This document shows positions 1 through 5,115 of a stretch of DNA of 7,779 nt, one piece after another. The DNA comes from Polaribacter sp. (GTDB lineage: Bacteria; Bacteroidota; Bacteroidia; Flavobacteriales; Flavobacteriaceae), in contig JAQWIO010000117.1 in NCBI GenBank assembly GCA_029248845.1, positions 1 through 7,779 on the forward strand, given 5' to 3'. Made by a program: the position numbers and the translations under genes. Each line of letters opens with the position of its first letter. Position 1 is the stretch's first letter. The notes below the pieces were generated by a model. That model did no database searches. It was not told where the DNA came from and saw only the letters and a list, made by a program, of their open reading frames with translations.

Positions 1-111
1 TACTTTAGAAGATAGACGACCCAACGTTTGCCCGTCCGCATCAACTAAAACCCACTCCTTGTTTACGGTAGCGCTGTTTGCTGATACTGTTTTGTAACTT
101 AATGTGTTCAT
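1..111 (-). CDS. rplM: 50S ribosomal protein L13 (uL13), N-terminal fragment
   Basis: This is the first 37 codons of ribosomal protein L13, a structural protein of the large subunit; the gene continues beyond the left edge. Translation from the ATG at 111 gives MNTLSYKTVSANSATVNKEW, followed by the L13 signature VLVDADGQTLGRLSSKV at residues 21-37, which is highly conserved near the N-terminus of bacterial L13. The Flavobacteriaceae form carries this extra N-terminal stretch before the W-V-L-V-D core. A promoter lies 58 bases upstream. In most bacteria rplM is followed by rpsI, which would lie outside this window. The identification rests on a short but distinctive peptide and I regard it as secure. 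Confidence 0.93.
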   Translation of the reverse strand, partial: MNTLSYKTVSANSATVNKEWVLVDADGQTLGRLSSKV

Positions 112-113
112 AA

Positions 114-149
114 TTACACGATTAGTTTTTGTAAATTAATATTATTCAT
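114..149 (-). other. Possible 11-codon leader ORF ahead of rplM
   Basis: Between the predicted transcription start and rplM an ATG at 149 opens a short frame, MNNINLQKLIV, which stops with TAA at 114-116. That is two bases before the rplM start and out of frame with it. The sequence AAGGA lies just upstream of the ATG, but only two bases separate them, which is short for a ribosome binding site. In DNA this AT-rich such a frame can easily arise by chance, so it is a candidate only. Confidence 0.18.
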
Positions 150-168
150 TTTCCTTAAAAAAGGAGTG

Positions 169-199
169 CAAATATATCTCTTTTTATTTGATTGACAAA
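169..199 (-). promoter_or_regulatory. Bacteroidota-type promoter for rplM
   Basis: On the minus strand a TTTG (-33 box, 196-199) is followed after 19 bases by TATATTTG (-7 box, 169-176). This matches the Bacteroidota sigma-A consensus TTTG / TAnnTTTG exactly. The start of transcription is expected near 162-165, which gives a leader of about 50 bases before the rplM ATG. The leader begins with a small hairpin, TCCTT-TTTT-AAGGA (152-165). Autoregulatory leaders of L13 genes are known in other phyla, but the structure here is too small to call one. Confidence 0.8.
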
Positions 200-337
200 T
201 AGTGTTTTGTATTTATTTCAACCATGGTTTTTTAGAGTTATTTGTTTCGGTAAAATAATAAAGTTGAAAAAAACTAAAAAAGAACTTTTGTTTTGAATAA
301 CAGGGGTTCGCGAGTTCGCTTATTATTAAAATGTCAA
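200..337. other. AT-rich intergenic spacer with one small GC-rich block
   Basis: This stretch lies between the end of the broken lipoprotein gene and the rplM promoter. I see no gene in it. Apart from A/T runs it contains one GC-rich block at 302-319. On the minus strand this holds GCGAAC twice, eight bases apart, and it is loosely flanked by AATAA and TTATT. No convincing U-tract terminator follows the block. Confidence 0.5.
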
Positions 338-1272
338 TTATAATTCATAACAATCCCCTTCTTTTGCAAATTGAAAACCTAATTTTTCAATTTTTTTTCG
401 TTCTTTTTCTCTTTTTGAAGTGTTCGGTTTGTATGGTTAAAGTGAATAAAAATTACTTTATTTTTTGTTGCTAATGATTCATTTTTAAACAAACTAATCG
501 TTTCTTCTATAAATGGATGAGGCACTTCTGTCATAGCTCTTTTTACCTCTTTTTGATCAAAAAAAGTGGCGTCTATTAAACGCATAATCTACTTTTTTTA
601 CCTGCTGAATGATGTTTCGTTCCCAACGAGACCATTTATCAATATCTGGGATAAATAATACAGATTTTTTTGAACTCTCTATTTTATAACCCACCGTTTC
701 TGAAAATTCATCCCTATGTGGAACTAAAAAAGGGGTTACATCAAGTCTGTTATTAAGAACCATTGTAGAATCGTGCTGTAAATTTTGTAGTGAAACCAAT
801 TGACTCCATGGGCCATTGTTTGTTAAATATGTTTTCATTTTTGGCATTGCAAAAACTTTAATGTTTTTTTTACTAAAAGCTTCTCTTCCAAAATACATCA
901 ATCCAGTATAGTGACCTATATGAGCGTGTGTTAAGAAAATACCCTCAATTATTTTTTCTTTCTTTAAATGATATTGTTCTAATGCAGCTAATTGAGTATG
1001 CATATCTGGAGTCGCATCAAACAACCATTTTTGTTGATTTTCAAGATCCACTAAACCCAAAGGGGATACACTTTTTTCACTGTTTTTCCCATTATAGAAA
1101 TTAGCACAACATTCTTTTTGATACCCAATATGAGGATAGCCTCCGTCTTGAGTAATTCCTAAAACAGTTAGATATTGTTTGCTTTTTATTGAGAGCTTCT
1201 CTTCGTTTTTACTTTTAGACTTTTCACAGGAAGTTAGTAGAGCAATGACAAAAAAAATAATATTTTTTTCAC
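338..1272 (-). pseudogene. PqqB-like MBL-fold lipoprotein, broken by three frameshifts
   Basis: The reconstructed protein of about 311 residues is a metallo-beta-lactamase-fold hydrolase related to PqqB, preceded by a lipoprotein signal. Visible in order are a hydrophobic leader ending LLTSC (Cys codon 1226-1228), QYLTVLGITQDGGYP, QKECC, the metal-binding loop LTHAHIGHYTGL (about 913-948), VPHRDEFSETVGY, LFIPDID, then IDATFF and PHPF. The end reads EKLGFQFAKEGDCYEL, stop at 338-340. These pieces lie in three frames. Break 1 (about 1250-1269, in A7/T8 runs) separates a GTG start at 1272 from the rest and needs one added base. Break 2 (576-580) carries one extra base, so VDYAF is followed by NRRHFF and a stop instead of IDATFF. 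Break 3 (about 398-416, A runs) needs one added base; without it the frame ends at 379. The middle frame has no ATG, GTG or TTG between its upstream stop and the signal peptide. I found no good promoter in the short gap after the ilvE terminator. The intact family member would be anchored outside the cytoplasm, with unknown substrate. PQQ synthesis is not implied, since no other pqq gene is here. Sequencing error is the alternative explanation. Confidence 0.82.
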
Positions 1273-1296
1273 GAGACTGAATTTGATCTCAATTTA

Positions 1297-1332
1297 CAAA
1301 AAAGAAAAACCCCAACAAAAGGTTGAGGTTTT
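1297..1332 (-). terminator. Rho-independent terminator of ilvE
   Basis: Read on the minus strand, AAAACCTCAAC (1322-1332) pairs with GTTGGGGTTTT (1306-1316) across a five-base loop. All eleven positions pair, with one U-G wobble. The run TTTTTCTTTTTT follows. The hairpin lies 20 bases after the ilvE stop codon. On the plus strand the wobble becomes a C-A mismatch and no T-run follows, so it acts in the minus direction. Confidence 0.85.
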
Positions 1333-1351
1333 AACTATATTTTTTTTAAAA

Positions 1352-2407
1352 TTAAACCATTACCCTCCATCCATAAGGATCTTTGGCTTTGTTGGTTTGT
1401 ATATCAGTTATTGTTTTTTTTAGTATTTCAGCAAAAGGAGTTTTCAACGCTGGTATATCATATTCTGTCTCTTGATAACCAAAACCGGAGATTGGAGAAA
1501 TTACAGCAGCAGTTCCCGCTCCAAACATTTCTTTTAAACTACCATTTTGGGCAGCTGCAATTACTTCAGACACAGAAATTTTTCTAATTTCTACATCAAT
1601 GTTCATATCTTTTGCTATTTGAATGATGCTTTTACGTGTAATTCCATCTAAAATACGATCATTAGTAGGACTCGTAATTAGGGTATCATTAATTCTAACA
1701 AAAATATTCATAGCGCCAGCTTCTTCTATATATTCATGTGAATTGTCATCTGTCCAAATTACTTGATTATAGCCTTTTTCTATTGCCAATTGTGTAGGGT
1801 AAAATTGTGCTGCATAATTCCCTCCAGCTTTTGCAAAGCCAACACCTCCGTTGGCAGCACGCGCATATTTTTCTTCAATTAAAACCTTTACTTCTCCGCC
1901 AAAATAAGCGCCAGAAGGAGCTGTACAAATGATAAACTTATAAGCATCTGCAGGAGAAGCATGAAACCCAATCCCGGAAGCAAACATAAAAGGTCTTATG
2001 TATAGAGAACTGCCTTCATTTGTTGGAATCCAATTAGTATCAATTTCTAATAATTTTTTCAATCCATCCATAAAAATTTCTTCAGGAATATGTGGGATTA
2101 CCAGACGTTCTGCAGATTTGTTTAATCGTTTCCAGTTTTCTAAAGGCCTGAATAATAGGGAATTCCCATGGGTATCTTTGTAGGCTTTCATCCCTTCAAA
2201 AATAGATTGTCCATAATGAAAAATTTTTGCTGCTGGATCTAATGATATTGGAGAATATGGTTTAATAACAGGTGTTTTCCATTCTCCATTTATGTAATCA
2301 CATTCTAACATATGGTCAGAATATACGCTACCAAAAGGTAAATTGTCAAAATCTACAGAGTTGATCTTCGATTTTTCTATAGGTTGAATTTCTATCTTCG
2401 ATTTCAT
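1352..2407 (-). CDS. ilvE: Branched-chain amino acid aminotransferase
   Basis: This is a PLP-dependent class IV aminotransferase that interconverts leucine, isoleucine and valine with their 2-oxo acids, using glutamate/2-oxoglutarate, in the cytoplasm. The 351-residue protein is of the longer, eukaryote-like BCAT type. It shows IFHYGQSIFEGMKAY (62-76), YIRPFMF (136-142) and GGVGFAKAGGNYAA (187-200), in which K193 should bind PLP. Further on are EEAGAMN (228-234), TRKSII (257-262) and FGAGTAAVISPI (295-306), which contributes to the cofactor phosphate site. The redox CxxC of mammalian BCATs is absent. A longer frame reaches an ATG at 2458, but I chose the ATG at 2407. The family begins MKS-IEI at this point, and the extra 17 codons run through the -7 and -33 boxes of the promoter. 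The gene is monocistronic, with its own promoter and terminator, and is divergent from the DUF4920 gene. Confidence 0.95.
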   Translation of the reverse strand: MKSKIEIQPIEKSKINSVDFDNLPFGSVYSDHMLECDYINGEWKTPVIKPYSPISLDPAAKIFHYGQSIFEGMKAYKDTHGNSLLFRPLENWKRLNKSAERLVIPHIPEEIFMDGLKKLLEIDTNWIPTNEGSSLYIRPFMFASGIGFHASPADAYKFIICTAPSGAYFGGEVKVLIEEKYARAANGGVGFAKAGGNYAAQFYPTQLAIEKGYNQVIWTDDNSHEYIEEAGAMNIFVRINDTLITSPTNDRILDGITRKSIIQIAKDMNIDVEIRKISVSEVIAAAQNGSLKEMFGAGTAAVISPISGFGYQETEYDIPALKTPFAEILKKTITDIQTNKAKDPYGWRVMV

Positions 2408-2429
2408 TCTATTTGATTGAATTGAAAAA

Positions 2430-2458
2430 CAAATGTACATAAAATATTTATCTGACAA
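2430..2458 (-). promoter_or_regulatory. Promoter for ilvE
   Basis: On the minus strand a TTG (2456-2458) is followed after 18 bases by TACATTTG (2430-2437), a perfect TAnnTTTG -7 box. Transcription should start near 2423, giving a leader of roughly 15-20 bases to the ATG at 2407. This supports the shorter ilvE start. Confidence 0.8.
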
Positions 2459-2470
2459 TAGAACAAATCA

Positions 2471-2501
2471 TTGCTTTTGCTCTTTCAAATATGTACTTTT
2501 G
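2471..2501 (+). promoter_or_regulatory. Promoter for the DUF4920 lipoprotein gene
   Basis: A TTG at 2471-2473 is followed after 20 bases by TACTTTTG (2494-2501), matching TAnnTTTG. The predicted transcription start (about 2507-2510) falls at or next to the ATG at 2510, so the ATG at 2528 is the better start. The box lies back to back with the ilvE promoter, 12 bases apart from -33 to -33. Confidence 0.72.
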
Positions 2502-2527
2502 AGGGGTAAATGGTAAAATTAGAAATC

Positions 2528-3043
2528 ATGAAATATTTTATACAATTTTTGGTAGTTACTTTGTTGCTTTTGACTTGTTGTAAAAAAGAAAAAAAGAGCG
2601 ATAAAGAAATAAAAAACGTTCATAAAGAAGCTATTTACAATTCTTTTGGAGAGAAGATGTCTTTTGATAAAATACTTACTTCAGAAGCCCTTTTAACTAA
2701 ATTCAATACCTTGAAGACAGGCGACACATTGAATGTAAAGTTTGCTTCTAAAATTAAAGAAGTCTGTTCAAAAAAAGGTTGTTGGATGAAACTTTCTTTG
2801 AGTGAAGAAACAGAAGTAATGGTTCGTTTTAAAGAGTATGGATTTTTTATGCCCTTAGATTCTGAAGGAAGAGAAGTAGTTGTAAACGGCAAAGTGTTTT
2901 TAAAAGAAACAGGAGTGGCAGAATTACAACATTATGCAACAGATGCTGGGAAATCTGAAGATGAAATAGCAAAAATTACAGCCCTAAAAAAAGAATTTTT
3001 CATTGAAGCTTCAGGCGTTTTAATGAAAAAAAATAAAGGATAA
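2528..3043 (+). CDS. DUF4920 domain lipoprotein
   Basis: This is a 171-residue predicted lipoprotein of the DUF4920 family, whose biochemical function is unknown. The N-terminus MKYFIQFLVVTLLLLTCC is a lipoprotein signal with the lipid-bearing Cys at residue 17 or 18. A lysine-rich linker follows, and then one small domain. The family marks are SFGEKMSF (39-46), EVCSKKGCWM (78-87) with its paired cysteines C80 and C85, and HYATDAGKSEDEIAKI (135-150). The C-x4-C-W motif could hold a metal or a disulfide, but that is only inference. An ATG six codons upstream (2510) would place charged residues before the signal peptide and coincides with the predicted transcription start, so I prefer 2528. mnmD follows after 56 bases on the same strand and may be cotranscribed. 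Confidence 0.85.
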   Translation: MKYFIQFLVVTLLLLTCCKKEKKSDKEIKNVHKEAIYNSFGEKMSFDKILTSEALLTKFNTLKTGDTLNVKFASKIKEVCSKKGCWMKLSLSEETEVMVRFKEYGFFMPLDSEGREVVVNGKVFLKETGVAELQHYATDAGKSEDEIAKITALKKEFFIEASGVLMKKNKG

Positions 3044-3099
3044 TTTATAAATATATGGTTTAAAATTCCTCAAAATTAAATGATGAATTTGTTAGAAAT

Positions 3100-3768
3100 A
3101 TGAAAAGAGAAATAGTGATAACTTCAGACGGTTCTACAACCATTCATTTGCCAGATTGGAACGAGCAATATCATTCTAAACATGGAGCAATACAAGAGGC
3201 ATATCATGTTTTTATAAGAGCAGGATTCGAGAAAATTTTACAACGAAAAAAGGAAGCTATTTCTATTTTAGAAATTGGTTTTGGTACTGGGTTAAATGCA
3301 TTTATTACTTTTTTGGAAACCAAAAAGACAGACTTTAGTGTAAATTATGTTGGCGTAGAAGCATATCCCGTTAGTATTGATGAAGTGATAAAATTGAATT
3401 ATGTTTCTGAGCTAAATGCAGAAAAGCACCAAATTATTTTTGATAAAATGCACGTCGCCCCTTGGGGGAAAAATCATTCAATTTATAAGGGTTTTAATCT
3501 TACTAAAAGAAAACAATTTTTTGAAGATATTCATGATGAAAATACATTCGATTTATTATATTTTGACGCATTTGGGGCAGAACATCAACCAGAATTATGG
3601 ACTGTAGAGATCTTCTTAAAGATGTTTACAGCGCTAAAAAAAGAAGGAGTTTTAGTTACTTATTCAGCAAAAGGAAGTGTAAGAAGAGCAATGTTAGAAG
3701 TAGGTTTTACAGTTGAGCGTTTAGCTGGCCCTCCCGGGAAAAGAGAAATGTTGAGAGCAACTAAATAA
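3100..3768 (+). CDS. mnmD: tRNA 5-aminomethyl-2-thiouridine-methyltransferase, stand-alone MnmD
   Basis: This is a SAM-dependent methyltransferase corresponding to the methylase domain of E. coli MnmC (DUF752/Methyltransf_30). The family makes mnm5(s2)U from nm5(s2)U at the wobble position of certain tRNAs. In 222 residues it shows HSKHGAIQEAYHVFI (25-39), the SAM-binding loop ILEIGFGTGLNAF (56-68), VGVEAYP (84-90), LYFDAFGAEHQPELW (153-167) with the conserved Asp in DAFG, and the C-terminal PPGKREMLRA (211-220). The FAD oxidase half of MnmC is absent. If the family role holds, its substrate would come from the nm5 branch of the MnmE/MnmG pathway; neither gene lies in this window. The ATG at 3100 matches the usual family N-terminus. 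TGAATTTG (3084-3091) resembles a -7 box with one mismatch but has no -33 partner, so cotranscription with the upstream gene is likely. Confidence 0.9.
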   Translation: MKREIVITSDGSTTIHLPDWNEQYHSKHGAIQEAYHVFIRAGFEKILQRKKEAISILEIGFGTGLNAFITFLETKKTDFSVNYVGVEAYPVSIDEVIKLNYVSELNAEKHQIIFDKMHVAPWGKNHSIYKGFNLTKRKQFFEDIHDENTFDLLYFDAFGAEHQPELWTVEIFLKMFTALKKEGVLVTYSAKGSVRRAMLEVGFTVERLAGPPGKREMLRATK

Positions 3769-3786
3769 AACGTGGGGCAACCAGTT

Positions 3787-3839
3787 CTTGTTCTAGTAAA
3801 TTGAATAAGAAAGCTTAAATTTGTTTTAAAAAGAACAAG
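3787..3839. repeat. 8-bp inverted repeat ending at the start codon of the small membrane gene
   Basis: CTTGTTCT (3787-3794) and its exact complement AGAACAAG (3832-3839) lie 37 bases apart. The right arm touches the ATG at 3840. In an mnmD read-through transcript the arms could pair and cover the translation start. As DNA they flank the TAAATTTG box. The function is unproven and an 8-bp match can be chance. Confidence 0.4.
3816..3823 (+). promoter_or_regulatory. Possible -7 box ahead of the small membrane gene
   Basis: TAAATTTG matches the Bacteroidota TAnnTTTG box and would start transcription near 3829, about ten bases before the ATG at 3840. The TTG triplets upstream lie 12 and 25 bases away, neither at the usual distance, so this is a weak promoter call. 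Confidence 0.35.
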
Positions 3840-3971
3840 ATGGAATTCAAAAGAAAATTTGGAAGGAAAAAAGAGTCAAAACCAAATAGAGGGCTTTTTT
3901 TCGTATTACTTTTGGTCGTTGTTTTAATACTTTGGTTTAAGGCGGAAGATATTATGAATGGGATATTTTAG
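3840..3971 (+). CDS. Small single-span membrane protein, 43 residues
   Basis: This frame encodes 43 residues. The basic head MEFKRKFGRKKESKPNRG (1-18) is followed by one strongly hydrophobic segment, LFFVLLLVVVLILWF (19-33), and a short tail KAEDIMNGIF. The charge pattern (seven Lys/Arg before the helix, mixed charge after it) predicts that the N-terminus stays in the cytoplasm. The frame begins 71 bases after mnmD and ends just before a terminator-like hairpin, so it fills the gap neatly. I do not recognise a named family. Similar short proteins next to mnmD in relatives would confirm it, and I have a weak impression of having seen such proteins in Flavobacteriaceae. It could take part in an envelope complex, but no function can be assigned from the sequence. 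Confidence 0.68.
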   Translation: MEFKRKFGRKKESKPNRGLFFVLLLVVVLILWFKAEDIMNGIF

Positions 3972-3990
3972 AAGTGAAATCTCAAATTTT

Positions 3991-4011
3991 TAACTGAAAG
4001 AGTTATTTTTT
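3991..4011 (+). terminator. Weak terminator after the mnmD/small membrane gene unit
   Basis: TAACT (3991-3995) and AGTTA (4001-4005) form a five-base stem around the loop GAAAG, followed directly by six T (4006-4011). The stem is short and AT-rich, so termination would be inefficient. It overlaps the stop codon of the convergent glycosyltransferase gene. No T-run follows the hairpin in the minus direction. Confidence 0.4.
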
Positions 4012-5115
4012 AAAACTTCGTCCTTTCCATTTGTATCTAAAAAAGAGAGATTTAAAAAGGACTATTAAACTAAAAAAAGGATACAGAAAACTTGCAGGAG
4101 CAAACCATTTATAAAATGAATCTTTTTGATTAAAAAATATAATTGTTGGCCAGAACAATAACAAATCAATACTCATTTTTAAAATAAAAACAACCAAAAA
4201 AAGGGCTAACGATTCAATGCAAAGAGTATACACAACAGAGAAGTTAGTAAGTAACACAAGTACGCCAATTAATTTCATGAACATAGAACTAGAATTCCCA
4301 GTTTTTGCAACCCATCTTGTTCTTTGGTTTACTAGATCAGTCCAATTTTTTACAGGAAAAGTAGTTACAATTGCCTCTTTAGATTTTAGGTATATGACAT
4401 TTTTTTTATCTGCTTTCAAAAATTTTTCAAACAGAAAAATATCATCGCCACTTGCGATGTTATTATTCCCATCAAATCCATGTAGTTTTATAAATTCTTT
4501 TTTCTTATATCCTAGATTTGCACCATTACATAAAAAGGGAAAATTAGATCCAAAACTTCCAATAGTAGTTCCTTGCATACTTAAAAAATCGAGTACTTGA
4601 AATTGTTCTAAAAAAGTATTTTTAACTTGATAATTTACAGGGGCAACAATCATTTTAGGGGCTTTCTTTTGAATGAAAGAAGCAAAGCTTTTCAACCAAT
4701 TTTCAGATAGAATACAATCTGCATCAGTCGTTAGTATCCACTCATTTTTAGCAATAGAAATAGCGGTTGTGATGGCATCCTTTTTCGGAGAATTTGAGAC
4801 CCTTTTATTTGTGAGTATTTGAATATTTGTTTTCGTATTAGGGAGTGTTTTTGTTATAATTTTAACAGAATTATCAGAGGAATCATCATTTACAAATAAA
4901 AACTCAACCAATTCGATTGGATACTTAATTTCTTCAATCGATTTTAATAAAAAAGGTAAATTCTTAGCTTCATTTCTAAATGGAATAATTACAGAAAAAG
5001 TAGTTTTGAGCTCACTTTTTTTAGCCGTAAATTCTTCACTTTTTATAAAGCCAATCGCTAAAATTACAATCAAAATCGTATAGGATAAAAACACCAAAAA
5101 TAGCAACCAGATCAT
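4003..5115 (-). CDS. Membrane-anchored family 2 glycosyltransferase
   Basis: This inverting GT-A glycosyltransferase would move a sugar from an activated nucleotide donor to an acceptor at the cytoplasmic face of the membrane. In 370 residues it has an N-terminal membrane helix (1-23) and a catalytic domain (about 39-275). That domain shows SVIIPFRNEAKNLP (41-54), VNDDSSDNS (75-83), the metal-binding DxD as TTDADC (129-134), CNGANLGY (196-203), the catalytic-base region SGDDIF (222-227) and QRTRW (264-268). Three or so hydrophobic segments (about 280-360) follow. The full GT2 motif set, including QxxRW, suggests an active and possibly processive-type enzyme, as in ceramide glucosyltransferase or synthase-like groups. 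The acceptor cannot be read from the sequence. Its ATG overlaps the TGA of the upstream gene as ATGA, which implies translational coupling and a shared pathway with the polytopic protein. Confidence 0.88.
   Translation of the reverse strand: MIWLLFLVFLSYTILIVILAIGFIKSEEFTAKKSELKTTFSVIIPFRNEAKNLPFLLKSIEEIKYPIELVEFLFVNDDSSDNSVKIITKTLPNTKTNIQILTNKRVSNSPKKDAITTAISIAKNEWILTTDADCILSENWLKSFASFIQKKAPKMIVAPVNYQVKNTFLEQFQVLDFLSMQGTTIGSFGSNFPFLCNGANLGYKKKEFIKLHGFDGNNNIASGDDIFLFEKFLKADKKNVIYLKSKEAIVTTFPVKNWTDLVNQRTRWVAKTGNSSSMFMKLIGVLVLLTNFSVVYTLCIESLALFLVVFILKMSIDLLLFWPTIIFFNQKDSFYKWFAPASFLYPFFSLIVLFKSLFFRYKWKGRSFKK

Noticed and set aside
379..585. 68-codon minus-strand frame as a separate gene
   Set aside because: Its sequence IDATFF...PHPF...FNHTNRTL continues the MBL-fold protein after the break at 576-580, so it is the C-terminal part of the broken gene.
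338..1272. PQQ biosynthesis locus
   Set aside because: The MBL-fold protein is only PqqB-like, carries a lipoprotein signal, and has no pqq genes near it.
1998..2183. 61-codon plus-strand frame inside ilvE
   Set aside because: It lies entirely antisense to ilvE, has no family resemblance and no promoter, and is a shadow of the real gene.
2635..2892. 85-codon minus-strand frame inside the DUF4920 gene
   Set aside because: It is antisense to a recognisable conserved protein and has no features of its own.
3416..3607. 63-codon plus-strand frame inside mnmD
   Set aside because: It is a frame-shifted shadow of mnmD, whose own frame carries all conserved motifs.
4217..4600. 127-codon plus-strand frame antisense to the glycosyltransferase
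   Set aside because: It is long only because the opposite strand is an open coding frame. It covers the QRTRW and GDD region of the real gene.
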